Notes under the pieces: generated by a model
Told to the model about the DNA's origin: nothing
Databases searched by the model: none
Seen by the model: the letters and a program-made list of their open reading frames with translations, nothing else
NCBI RefSeq assembly: GCF_029846175.1
Contig: NZ_JARWAC010000007.1
Span: 186,001 to 250,000 of the forward strand
DNA from: Sphaerisporangium sp. TRM90804
Lineage (GTDB): Bacteria > Actinomycetota > Actinomycetes > Streptosporangiales > Streptosporangiaceae
Length of the DNA: 64,000 nt
Direction of reading: 5' to 3'
In this document: piece after piece, positions 25,615-33,530 of the stretch
Position numbering within the stretch: the stretch's first letter is position 1
How the letters are laid out: each line of letters begins with the position of its first letter
Program-made: the position numbers and the translations under genes

Positions 25615-26376
25615 GTGATCCAGTCGCGGACCGCACCCGAGACGGGCGTCGCGCGAAGCGGCGAGGAGCCGAGGCGGACATGGGCGGCCGCCCAGGCCGC
25701 CCCGCTTCTGCTGGTGGCCGATCCCGAGGAGTCGATGGTGCGGGAGCTGGCCAGGACGCTGGAGCGGGAGGGCGTCGAGGTGACCGGGGTCGCCGACGGC
25801 GCCCAGGCGCTCATCCAGGCCGGCGCGCTCCGGCCGGACGTGGTGCTGGTCAGCGCGACGCTTCCCGTCATCGGCGCCGTCGAGGTCATCAAGGCGGTCC
25901 GGCTCAACCGGACGCAGCCGGTGCTGCTCGGCGTCGGGCAGGCCGACGCCGAACAGGCCGTGCTGGCCCTGGCGGCCGGGGCCAGCGCCTGCGTCGCCCG
26001 CCCCTACCGGGTGCACGAGCTGCTGCCGCTCGTGCAGGCCGCGGCCTCCGGCGAGTCCGGAACCGGCCGCACCATCCACGTCGGTGACATCGAGCTGGAC
26101 ACCAACGCCTACCAGGTGCGGGTGGACGGCAGGGTCGTCCACCTGCCGCTGCGGGAGTTCGAGCTGCTGCACTACCTGATGCGCAACGCCGACCGCACCG
26201 TCACGCGCGAGCAGATCCTGCGCCACGTCTGGAACGCCTCCGCGGGCACCACCGCGACCAACACCATCGCCGTGCACGTGAAACGGCTGCGGGCCCGCCT
26301 CGGCGACACCGATGACTCCGTCATCATCACCGTCCGCGGCGTCGGCTACCGCCTCGTCTCCCCCGAGCGCCGCTGA
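25615..26376 (+). CDS. OmpR-type regulator with a phosphorylation-defective receiver, linked to pst
   Basis: Protein of 253 residues. The receiver-like domain (about 29-142) keeps the fold but the phosphoacceptor position reads VVLVSATLP (Ser80 instead of Asp). The usual KP near the end reads RP (Arg129), and one of the acidic pair is missing (VADPEE). The C-terminal winged helix (about 155-252) is intact: LPLREFELLHYLMRN, REQILRHVW, TIAVHVKRLRARLGD, VRGVGYRLV. It should bind DNA independently of a kinase or respond to another signal. The GTG at 25615 has AGGAGG upstream. Position directly after pstB implies a role in phosphate control, alongside or instead of PhoP. Confidence 0.88.
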   Translation: MIQSRTAPETGVARSGEEPRRTWAAAQAAPLLLVADPEESMVRELARTLEREGVEVTGVADGAQALIQAGALRPDVVLVSATLPVIGAVEVIKAVRLNRTQPVLLGVGQADAEQAVLALAAGASACVARPYRVHELLPLVQAAASGESGTGRTIHVGDIELDTNAYQVRVDGRVVHLPLREFELLHYLMRNADRTVTREQILRHVWNASAGTTATNTIAVHVKRLRARLGDTDDSVIITVRGVGYRLVSPERR

Positions 26377-26387
26377 CCCATCGCCTT

Positions 26388-26411
26388 TCCGTGCCGTCAG
26401 ACCCGCACGGA
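26388..26411. terminator. Weak hairpin after the pst-linked regulator
   Basis: TCCGTGC and GCACGGA pair across a 10-nt loop between convergent genes. A 7-bp stem, so only a candidate terminator. Confidence 0.3.
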
Positions 26412-26494
26412 CGGATGCGGAAGGCCACCGCCGCGACGGGAGACGGCGAAAAGCAGCCACCCCGAGGGCGTGCCGTCGTACCCGCGATCCGCGC

Positions 26495-27889
26495 TCAGGG
26501 GCCTTTGGGCTTACCCGCGATCTTGCCGGGCACGCCGACCTTGACCTTGAGCTTCAGCTCGTTCTTGTTGTTCTTGTTGTTCTTGTTGTTCTTGTCGTTC
26601 TTGTCGTCCTTGCTCGGGGCGTTGTCGCTGCGTACGGGAACGGACCGCGTCACCTCGGGTCTGGGGACCACGGGAGGGCGCGTGTTCCCGGTCGCCTTCG
26701 GCGTCACGGGGCGCGGGCTGGTCGCGGGGTCGGTGCCGCGGCGCGCCGCGGGCCGGGTGGTGCGATGGTCGACGGGCTCCGGGCTCGCCGTGCGGGTGTG
26801 GACGACGGTCACGGTCGGGGCGCCGGCGGCGGGACCGACGTCCGCGGCGGGCGGGGCGCTCAGGGAGGTCACGTAGGCGGTGCCGCCCGCCACCGCGCCC
26901 ACGAGGGCGGCGCACGCGACGGTCGCGACGAGAACACGCGACCTCTTCGGGCGTGACGCGACCGGCGGCCGGGGGGCCGCCGCGAGCCGGGCCGGCAAGG
27001 GCACGCGCCAGGTGGCCGACCGGCGCACCGGTTCGGGCGTCCCGCCGGCGGCGACCGCCCTCAGCCGCCGCGCCGCCTCGGACGCGGACATCCGCACGCG
27101 GGGATCCTTCACCAGCAACCCGTCGAGCACCGGAGCCAGCGCCCCGGCCCGGGCGGACGGCGGCGCCTCCTCGTACAGGATCGCTCCAAGGGTCGCCAGC
27201 GCGTGGGAACGGTGGAACGGCGAACGGCCCTCCACCGCGAAGTACAGCGTCACCCCCAGCGACCACAGGTCGGACGCCGCCCGCGCCTGCCCGCCGAGCG
27301 CCCGTTCCGGGGCGACGAACGCCGGCGTGCCCACCAGCACGCCGGTGCGGGTCACCGGGCCGTCCTCGTCCAGCGTCGCGATGCCGAAGTCGGTCAGCAC
27401 GGCCTGGCCGTCGGCGGTCACCAGCACGTTGTCCGGCTTGACGTCCCGGTGCGTCACCCCGGCCGCGTGGGCGGCGCACAGCGCGCCCAGCATCTGCAGG
27501 CCGATCTCGGCGACCCGCCGGGGCGGCAGCGGGCCGTCCTCCTCGACGATCCCGGCGAGCGTGCGGGACGGCACCAGCTGCATGACGATCCAGGGCCGGC
27601 CGTCCTCCTCGAAGACGTCGTAGACCGCCGCGATGTTCGGGTGGCTCAGCCGCCCGGCCGTCCTGGCCTCGCGCAGTGTGCGCGCGGTGAACAGCTCCCG
27701 CTCATAGCTGGTGAACTCGGCCAGGCCCCGCAGTTCCTTGACCGCGACCTCCCGCCGAAGCGTCTGGTCCTCGGCACGCCAGACCACGCCCATGCCGCCG
27801 CGCCCCAGCGGCTCGACCAGCCGGTAGCGTCCCGCGACGAGACGCGTGGACGCCGGTAAATGGGGATCGGACGCCTGAGAACCAGCCAC
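26495..27889 (-). CDS. Membrane Ser/Thr protein kinase (PknB/Hanks type)
   Basis: Protein of 464 residues. Kinase domain about 20-285: glycine loop LGRGGMGVVW, catalytic Lys51 (VAVKEL), HRDVKPDN (147-154), DFGIAT (167-172), APERALGG. All catalytic residues are present. A membrane helix (LVATVACAALVGAVAGG, about 317-333) is followed by a Pro/Thr-rich outer segment and a Lys/Asn repeat tail. No PASTA domain, so the sensory input is unusual. GTG at 27889 with GAGGGA upstream. Convergent with the phosphate operon. Confidence 0.92.
   Translation of the reverse strand: MAGSQASDPHLPASTRLVAGRYRLVEPLGRGGMGVVWRAEDQTLRREVAVKELRGLAEFTSYERELFTARTLREARTAGRLSHPNIAAVYDVFEEDGRPWIVMQLVPSRTLAGIVEEDGPLPPRRVAEIGLQMLGALCAAHAAGVTHRDVKPDNVLVTADGQAVLTDFGIATLDEDGPVTRTGVLVGTPAFVAPERALGGQARAASDLWSLGVTLYFAVEGRSPFHRSHALATLGAILYEEAPPSARAGALAPVLDGLLVKDPRVRMSASEAARRLRAVAAGGTPEPVRRSATWRVPLPARLAAAPRPPVASRPKRSRVLVATVACAALVGAVAGGTAYVTSLSAPPAADVGPAAGAPTVTVVHTRTASPEPVDHRTTRPAARRGTDPATSPRPVTPKATGNTRPPVVPRPEVTRSVPVRSDNAPSKDDKNDKNNKNNKNNKNELKLKVKVGVPGKIAGKPKGP
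26560..26611 (-). repeat. 9-bp repeat encoding a Lys/Asn tail in the kinase
   Basis: Five to six copies of GTTCTTGTT-type units (plus strand) encode KNDKNNKNNKNNKN. This is an A+T-rich island in a G+C-rich gene, in the extracellular C-terminal tail. Confidence 0.85.
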
Positions 27890-28075
27890 GCATCCCTCGC
27901 TACCCTCTCAATGCCACACCAATCACCTGATCCCCGACCGCCTCCGGCGTGCAAGCACTTTCGCGCCCGCCGGGCCCGCCGTCAAGCGGGGCGGCCCACC
28001 CCGCCGTTCGCCACGAGCGGTCCGCAGGCGGTGCGGCGATCGCGCGCGGAGGGCGACGCGGGAGAGGATCACGGT

Positions 28076-29011
28076 ATGGAACCGTTTCCGGAACTTCCGC
28101 TGGCATCGTGGCAGGACACCAAGGCCACCCTGCACCGTTTCGCCCAGGTGGTGGGGAAGATCCGGCTCGCCGCCGGAATCCGCCGCAACCACTGGTGGAA
28201 CGTCCCCTTCCACCTCACCGGGCGCGGCCTCACCACCCGGCCGATGCGCGACGGCGACGTGATCTTCACGATCGACTTCGACTTCGTCGGCCACCAGCTC
28301 GTCCTCACCTCGACCGACGGCAGGACGGTGTCGATCCCGTTGTACGGCCGGTCGGTGGCGTCGTTCTACGAGGAGACCCTGCGGGCACTGGCCCACCTGG
28401 ACGTCGAGGCGCGGATGAACGTGCCGCGGCCGTTCGACCTGCCCGACTCCGGCCGGCCGTTCGCCGAGGACACCGAGCACGCGGCCTACGACCCCGTCAT
28501 GGCGCACCGCTACTGGCGGGTCCTCAGCGAGGTGAACCTCCTGCTGGAGGAGTTCGCCGCCGGGTACTCCGGTAAGACCAGCCCGGTGCACCACTTCTGG
28601 CACACCTTCGACATCGCCTGCACGCGGTTCTCCGACCGCGCCGTCGACCAGCCGCCCGAGGCGGACCCGGTGACACGCGAGGCCTACTCGCGCGAGGTGA
28701 TCAGTTCGGGGTTCTGGTTCGGCGACGACGCCTTCCCCGAGGCCGCCTTCTACTCCTACACCGCTCCCGAGCCCGACGGGCTGGTGTCGGAGCCTCTGGC
28801 GCCGAAGGACGCCCGGTGGATCGAGCAGCGGGGCGGCCACCTGGCCGTGCTGCCCTACGCCGCCGTCCGCGCCGAGGCCGATCCGCGCGGCGCCGTACTG
28901 GCGTTCTACGAGAGCGCCTACCAGGCCGGAGCCCGGCGGGCCGGCTGGGACACCGGCCGGTACGCCTGCCCCGGCGGGGTCACCGACCCGCGCGTCGGCG
29001 TGCGGGGCTGA
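28076..29011 (+). CDS. DUF5996 family protein
   Basis: Protein of 311 residues, soluble, no signal peptide. Conserved features of the DUF5996 family are visible: LPLASWQDTKATLHRFAQVVGK, RNHWWNVPFHLTGRGL, IDFDFVGH, PVHHFWHTFDIACTRFS and GFWFGDDAFPEAAFYSY. Function unknown; many His, Trp and Asp residues could form a metal or small-molecule site. ATG 28076 follows GAGAGGA. Confidence 0.8.
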   Translation: MEPFPELPLASWQDTKATLHRFAQVVGKIRLAAGIRRNHWWNVPFHLTGRGLTTRPMRDGDVIFTIDFDFVGHQLVLTSTDGRTVSIPLYGRSVASFYEETLRALAHLDVEARMNVPRPFDLPDSGRPFAEDTEHAAYDPVMAHRYWRVLSEVNLLLEEFAAGYSGKTSPVHHFWHTFDIACTRFSDRAVDQPPEADPVTREAYSREVISSGFWFGDDAFPEAAFYSYTAPEPDGLVSEPLAPKDARWIEQRGGHLAVLPYAAVRAEADPRGAVLAFYESAYQAGARRAGWDTGRYACPGGVTDPRVGVRG

Positions 29012-29095
29012 GCCGGTCGGCCGGCCGTGCGACGGAGGCCTTCTGGGGCCGAAGGGGTTCCGTGCGGCTGAGGGACCGCCTGGCCGGCGCGTCCG

Positions 29096-29129
29096 CCGGG
29101 GACCCGCGCCGCGCGGCGCGGGACCCCGG
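29096..29129. terminator. Bidirectional palindromic terminator
   Basis: A 34-bp palindrome with 17-bp arms and one mismatch (centre CGCCGCGCGGCG) between convergent DUF5996 and DUF3618 genes. Confidence 0.65.
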
Positions 29130-29140
29130 CCGGACCTCGG

Positions 29141-29827
29141 TCACCGCTCGGTGAAGCCGGTGGCGGTGTCCTTGACGCGCCGTGCCTGGTCGTCGGCCTC
29201 CTCGCGGGTCGTCCTGGCGGCGTCGGCCGCGGTGCCCCGCACCTGCTCGGCAGCCTGCTGGGCGACGTCCTTCGCCTCCTGCCTCAGGTTGTCCGCCGAC
29301 TCCCTGAGCGATTCGGCGACCGGCTCGGCCAGCGCCTGGGCCTGGTCCTTCATCTGCCGGGCGGCCTGCCGCTCCGCACGGGTCTCGGGGATGACGGTGG
29401 CCGCGAGCAGCCCCGCGCCGAAGGCGATGAGGCCGGCGGCCATCGGGTTGCCGCGGGTCGTCCTGGCCGCCTGGGCGGGCACCGACTTCACGGCCTGGGC
29501 GGCCTGGTGGGCGCCGTGCTGGACGACCTCGGCCGCCTGGTGGGCGCCGTGCTGCACCGCGCCGACCGCCTGGTGCGTGCCGTGCTGCACCGCGTCCGTG
29601 CCCTGCTGGAAGGCGCCCACCGCCTGGTGGGAGCCCTGCTGAACCCTGTCCATGGGTGTTCCCATCACTCGCTCTCGAAGGTCGCGGGCCGCCGAACGTA
29701 CCTGTTCGGTGCGCCGCCGTACGATCCGCGCCGGGCTGGTGCGGTCGGCCAGGCGATCCACGTCGGTGGTGAGCTCGGCCCGGGTACGGGCGATCTCCTG
29801 TCTCAACTCGTCAGATCGCGAGCCCAC
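29141..29827 (-). CDS. DUF3618 domain membrane-associated stress protein
   Basis: Protein of 228 residues. The N-terminus has the DUF3618 pattern (ELRQEIARTRAELTTDVDRLADRTSPARIVRR). The middle contains 11-residue amphipathic repeats (HGAHQAAEVVQ-like), then a short hydrophobic segment (MAAGLIAFGAGLLAATVIP) and an Ala/Glu-rich, LEA-like tail. The GTG at 29827 sits behind GGAGGA and overlaps the end of the holin-like gene. Third gene of the stress-envelope cluster. Probable role in membrane or turgor protection (inference). Confidence 0.75.
   Translation of the reverse strand: MGSRSDELRQEIARTRAELTTDVDRLADRTSPARIVRRRTEQVRSAARDLRERVMGTPMDRVQQGSHQAVGAFQQGTDAVQHGTHQAVGAVQHGAHQAAEVVQHGAHQAAQAVKSVPAQAARTTRGNPMAAGLIAFGAGLLAATVIPETRAERQAARQMKDQAQALAEPVAESLRESADNLRQEAKDVAQQAAEQVRGTAADAARTTREEADDQARRVKDTATGFTER
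29502..29633 (-). repeat. 33-bp in-frame repeats in the DUF3618 gene
   Basis: GCCTGGTGGGCGCC-type units start at 29502, 29535 and 29568, with a degenerate copy after 29601. They encode amphipathic HQA-VVQHGA 11-mers. Confidence 0.75.
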
Positions 29828-30201
29828 TGGGCATCCTCCTTGAGGGTCTGGATGGTCTCCCGCGGCTTCGGGTCCACCTGGCGCATGCGGGTGCGCCCGA
29901 CGCTGAACAGCGCCGCTCCCGCGCCCGCCCACAGCACGCCGACGATCAGCGCCGCCCATCCGGCGTCCATGACGTTGGCCAGCGCGAAGACGAGGGCGAA
30001 GCTGAGCAGCACCGCGGTCATGACACCGGCGAAGCCGGCGCCGCCCAGCAGTCCCGCGGCCTTGCCCGCCTTGGCGGCCTCTTCCCGCAGCTCGGTCTTG
30101 GCGAGCTCGACCTCCTGCTGGAACAGCTTGGACAGGTCCTCGCCGATCTCACCGACCAGCTCCCCGAGCGAGCGTTCCGACGGGTCGCGTGGAATGGTCA
30201 T
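29803..30201 (-). CDS. Phage-holin-superfamily (Actinobacterial Holin-X-like) membrane protein
   Basis: Protein of 132 residues. The cytoplasmic N-terminus (ELVGEIGEDLSKLFQQEVELAKTELREEA) and two membrane helices (AGVMTAVLLSFALVFALANV and ALIVGVLWAGAGAALFSVG) match the Holin-X/DUF1469 family. These are not lysis genes here but recur in stress clusters with DUF3618. ATG at 30201 overlaps the upstream gene stop by 4 bp. Confidence 0.82.
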   Translation of the reverse strand: MTIPRDPSERSLGELVGEIGEDLSKLFQQEVELAKTELREEAAKAGKAAGLLGGAGFAGVMTAVLLSFALVFALANVMDAGWAALIVGVLWAGAGAALFSVGRTRMRQVDPKPRETIQTLKEDAQWARDLTS

Positions 30202-31079
30202 CTGCGCTCCTCACCGGGTGCGGCCGAGGGCTCCTCGCCGTACGGCCGGGCCTGGCCGGGGGTGGGCGCGCCGGGCTGCGGCGCGGCCGAGGGGTACTCG
30301 GTGTACCCGGTGCCGCCGGTGTACTCCACCTGATCCGGACTCGTGTACGGAGCCTCCTGACTCGTGTACGGAGTCTGCTGGCTCGTGTACGGAGTCTGGG
30401 GGCTCGTGTACGGAGCCTGCGGGTCCGCGTACGGCTCCGGCCCGCTCGTGTACGGCTCCGGCTGCGGGGTGGCGTAGCCGTAACCGGTCGGGGCGGGATA
30501 GGTGGTCTGAAGCCGGTCGTAGTCCTGGCGGCCGTCCCGTGACGCGCGGCCTTCGTCGGGCTCGTCGGCGGACATGCCGGCCTTGGCCAGCCGTCCCACC
30601 AGGAAACCCGCGGCCAGCGCCCCCGCGAGGAACACTCCCGGGCGCTTGCGCGCGAACCGCTGCACGTCCTGCGCCACCCCGGCGACGCCGTGCTCCTCCA
30701 GGTAGTCGGCGGCGCGCTTGCCGGTCTCGGCGACGTGGTGGGTGGCCGTGCGCATCGGCGAGTCGGGCTTGCTGTTCTCGGCCATGTAGCTCAGGTCGTC
30801 GGCCCACTGGCGGATGCCCTGCGCCGCTCGCTGGGCCTGCGAGTCGGCCTCCTTGGAGGCGCGGCTCCTGAGCTGCCCGATGGCCTGCCCGGCCTGGGTC
30901 TTGACCTCGCCCGCGACCGCGCCGGCCTGCTGCTTGGCCGTGCCGGCGACCTGCCCGGCGGCCTGCTTGGCCGTGCCCGCCACCTCACCGGCGGCTTCCT
31001 TCGCGCGCTGAGTGGTGTCCTGGCCGCCCTGGGGAGTGGGCGCCCCCGTGCTGCCGTAATTCGCTGGGTATTCGCTCAC
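30198..31079 (-). CDS. LEA/hydrophilin-like stress membrane protein with Tyr-rich tail
   Basis: Protein of 293 residues. Residues 20-95 are Ala/Lys/Gln-rich repeats (AGTAKQAAGQVAG), like late-embryogenesis-abundant proteins. A hydrophobic helix follows (GVFLAGALAAGFLVGRLA), then a tail of 7-residue PYTSQQT-type repeats. GTG at 31079 follows GGAGGA. First of three overlapping genes; a sigma-B-type promoter candidate precedes it. Its role is probably desiccation or osmotic protection of the envelope. Confidence 0.72.
   Translation of the reverse strand: MSEYPANYGSTGAPTPQGGQDTTQRAKEAAGEVAGTAKQAAGQVAGTAKQQAGAVAGEVKTQAGQAIGQLRSRASKEADSQAQRAAQGIRQWADDLSYMAENSKPDSPMRTATHHVAETGKRAADYLEEHGVAGVAQDVQRFARKRPGVFLAGALAAGFLVGRLAKAGMSADEPDEGRASRDGRQDYDRLQTTYPAPTGYGYATPQPEPYTSGPEPYADPQAPYTSPQTPYTSQQTPYTSQEAPYTSPDQVEYTGGTGYTEYPSAAPQPGAPTPGQARPYGEEPSAAPGEERR
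30350..30440 (-). repeat. 21-bp in-frame repeats encoding PYTSQQT-type units
   Basis: Four to five copies of a 21-bp CTCGTGTACGGAGTCTG-type unit in the C-terminal tail of the LEA-like gene. Confidence 0.8.
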
Positions 31080-31118
31080 AGATTCCTCCGTAGACGTCCT
31101 GTCGCTGGAAGCCCCGTG

Positions 31119-31143
31119 CTACCCCCGGAGGACGAAAGGAACC
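31119..31143 (-). promoter_or_regulatory. Sigma-B-type promoter candidate for the stress cluster
   Basis: On the minus strand GGTT (31143-31140), a 15-bp spacer and GGGTAG (31124-31119) fit GNNT-N14-16-GGGTA. It lies 40 bp upstream of the first gene. Confidence 0.42.
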
Positions 31144-31302
31144 GATGATTTACGCCATCGACGGCATATACATAAGACGTCGAAGATAGGCGGATATAGC
31201 GTTTTATAACGTTTGTTCGCCGCAAGCCCTGGAGTGGGCCTGATTCTCCGCCACGCCGAGATCACGGTCGGTAAGGGTGTTGTGGCCCCGCCGTACCGTC
31301 CG

Positions 31303-32472
31303 TCAGCCGTCTCGCGCGATGAGCTCGAAGCCGCGGGAGACTTCTCCGTCGTCGACCGAATAACCGCCGACCGCCCAGTGCCGGTTGGTGCCGCGAACGG
31401 GGGCGAGCCCGTTCATGATCTCGGCGCGCCCGCCCGGCGGGAGTTCGCCGGCGACCGTCAGCCAGCCGGTGCCGTCATAGCGCCAGAAGAGGGGCGGGCC
31501 CTGGAAGCCGGCCGGGTCGCCGGTGACCCAGAGCCGGCCACGGCCGTCGCCGCTGATCGCGGTCGGCGTCTGCCCCTCGTCCGGCAGGCCGGCGTCCCGC
31601 CAGACCTCTCCGTCCCAGCGCAGGACGGCCGGGCGCTGTTCCTCGCCCTCGGGGATCCACCCGGTGACCCACACGTCGTCACGGCCGCCGGCGTACACGT
31701 CGGTCACGACGAGATCGTTCTCCGGCATGTCGACGGGGCTCCACGCGGCGCCGTCCCAGCGGGTCGTGTACGGCTGGACGCCGCTGCCGGGCTCGAAGAC
31801 GTAGCCGGCCATCCACACGTCGGAGGGGGTGCGCGCGTCGATGGAGGTGATGTGCACTCCCTCCGGCAGGCTCGTCGTCTCCCACGTGCCGCCGGAGGAG
31901 CGCGCCACCCAGGTCTCGCCGGCCAGCCACGCCGCCCCGCGCGCGACGGCCAGCTCGGCATAGGCGGTGGAGGCGCCCTCGGGCAGGACGGGCATCGGCA
32001 CCCGCCGCCACGAGGCGCCGTCGAAGCGCGCCACCGCCGCCTCCCGCTGGCCCCATCCGTAGACCCACACGTCGCGCGGGGAGGACGCGCTCACCGAGTG
32101 CCAGTAGCCGATGTCGGGCAGCGCGCTCGCGGGCACCCGCCTCCACCGGTCCCCGTTCCAGCGCAGGACGACGCCGTGCGCGACACCGGACTCGTCGCGC
32201 TGGTGGCCCGCCGCCCAGGCCGCCTCCGGGCCGGGCGCGGTCACCGAGCTGAGGTAGCCCTCGGGCAGGCGTCCCGCCTGGGAGATCCTCCAGCGAGGCC
32301 GCTGGATCGCCGCCGCGTCCGCCGGGGAGGCGGTGAGCGAGGGCACGCCCGGCGCGACCGACGGGGCTCCCTCGGCCGCGGCCGGGACGGCGAGAGCGGG
32401 GACGAGGGCGAGCAGGACGACGGCGGCCGGCCGGGCGAGCCGAGTGAGCCGGGTGAGCCGGGTGATCCTCAT
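31303..32472 (-). CDS. Secreted beta-propeller-like protein
   Basis: Protein of 389 residues. A Sec signal (RPAAVVLLALVPALAVPAAAEG) follows an unusual N-terminal RLTRLTRLTRL run made by short DNA repeats. The mature part has five to six recurring blades with DVWV-GW and RWDG--WR-V motifs (RDVWVYGWG, SDVWMAGYVF, DDVWVTGWI; ARFDGASWRRV, RWDGEVWRDA), typical of a Kelch/WD-like propeller. Function unknown; extracellular binding is likely. ATG 32472 behind GAAGGA. Confidence 0.72.
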   Translation of the reverse strand: MRITRLTRLTRLARPAAVVLLALVPALAVPAAAEGAPSVAPGVPSLTASPADAAAIQRPRWRISQAGRLPEGYLSSVTAPGPEAAWAAGHQRDESGVAHGVVLRWNGDRWRRVPASALPDIGYWHSVSASSPRDVWVYGWGQREAAVARFDGASWRRVPMPVLPEGASTAYAELAVARGAAWLAGETWVARSSGGTWETTSLPEGVHITSIDARTPSDVWMAGYVFEPGSGVQPYTTRWDGAAWSPVDMPENDLVVTDVYAGGRDDVWVTGWIPEGEEQRPAVLRWDGEVWRDAGLPDEGQTPTAISGDGRGRLWVTGDPAGFQGPPLFWRYDGTGWLTVAGELPPGGRAEIMNGLAPVRGTNRHWAVGGYSVDDGEVSRGFELIARDG

Positions 32473-33016
32473 CGTGATCCTTCCCTCCGCGCCGGCCGGT
32501 ACGGCCCGGCGCCGTCTGAGGCGGATGGAGCATCACGGAGAGGACGGGAGACCCGCGGGCGCGGTTGACAGCCGGCGGGTGAACAACGGGCGAACCGCGG
32601 GAGGCGGCGGGCCGCGCCGGTCACCGTGAGGCGCGCCCGCTGATGGCACATCAATGGGGCGCCGGAGTTAGGGCGGTATGGCCACTCGCGAAGCCCGTCT
32701 GTGGTAACCGCCGGGCGTCGATCCGCCGCGATCACACGCCACCGTCACGCTCGGCGATGGCGTCGTGGCTCACCGTACCGTCCCGCCGCGCACTGGGTTC
32801 GCTGGGCGAAATCAGCTGGTCCGGCATGGTCTGGGGTGGGTACGACATCACGGAGACGGGAGACCCGCGGGGGCTGACAGCAGCGGGCGAAGGTGCGCTC
32901 CCATCTCCTGTTTCGACGGTCTCCGTCCTGCCCTGCCCGGCGGCGCCGCGGATCGGGTGGTGAAAACCCCCTCGCCGGAGGGGGATCAGACCACCATCGT
33001 CGCGGAAGGAGCAGCG
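32473..33016. other. Divergent intergenic region with a direct repeat pair
   Basis: No supported gene. A conserved roughly 45-bp element occurs twice: about 32531-32583 and 32846-32891, sharing CATCACGGAGA, CGGGAGACCCGCGGG and TGACAGC. One copy lies 60 bp from the propeller gene, the other 125 bp before the small gene at 33017. Confidence 0.6.
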
Positions 33017-33310
33017 ATGGGAACGCCTTGGGGAGAGCAGGCCGCGACGGCCCTCACCGAAGGACCGCTGGGCCCGGCATCGGGTCAGGTGTACGAGGAG
33101 GACGGCCGGCACGGCCGGGACACGATCGTGGTGGTGGTGAGCGCCCGCGGTGGCGACGAGCCGCCGGCGAGCGTGCCGGGCCACGCACGGGGGGCGGCCG
33201 AGGCCGCGCTGGTCATCGTGATCCCGCGGCACGCCGGCACCCGGCGGCCGCGAGCAGGCCCCGACCCGGCAGAGCCGGGCGACATACCCGCCGGCCCCCG
33301 GCGGGGGTGA
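33017..33310 (+). CDS. Small hypothetical protein
   Basis: Protein of 97 residues from ATG 33017 with a good AAGGAG site. No recognisable domain. The middle (DTIVVVVSARGGDEPP and AAEAALVIVIPRHAG) could form two beta strands; the C-terminus is Pro/Arg-rich. It is followed by a clear hairpin terminator, which supports it being expressed. Function unknown. Confidence 0.45.
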   Translation: MGTPWGEQAATALTEGPLGPASGQVYEEDGRHGRDTIVVVVSARGGDEPPASVPGHARGAAEAALVIVIPRHAGTRRPRAGPDPAEPGDIPAGPRRG

Positions 33311-33329
33311 CGGGAACGGCCCGAGCCGT

Positions 33330-33354
33330 CCCGGCCGGCGCGAAGCCGGCCGGG
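33330..33354 (+). terminator. Hairpin terminator
   Basis: CCCGGCCGGC, loop GCGAA, GCCGGCCGGG: 10-bp perfect stem just after the small hypothetical gene. Confidence 0.6.
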
Positions 33355-33390
33355 GCGGCCCGGGGATGTCACCGTGGAATGGGCAGGTCC

Positions 33391-33530
33391 CCGCCGTGAC
33401 GCCCTCGGGACGTCACGGCCGAACCGGGCGGTCGCCGCCGTGACGTCCTCGCGATGTCACGGCCGAACCGGGCGACCCCCGCCGTGACGTCCTCGCGATG
33501 TCACGGCCGAACCGGGCGGCCCCCGCCGTG
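33391..33530. repeat. 44-bp tandem repeat covering the 3-prime end of the epimerase gene
   Basis: Units start at 33391, 33435 and 33479, with a partial fourth at 33523; each starts CCGCCGTGAC or close and contains TCACGGCCGAACCGGGCG. Read on the minus strand that segment is the epimerase's final codons (RPVRP) and stop, so the gene end has been duplicated downstream. Confidence 0.9.

Noticed and set aside
29803-30201. Prophage lysis holin
   Set aside because: No endolysin or other phage gene nearby; the gene belongs to a chromosomal stress cluster with DUF3618.
33391-33530. Possible CRISPR array
   Set aside because: Repeats are head-to-tail with no unique spacers, and one unit is the end of a protein gene.
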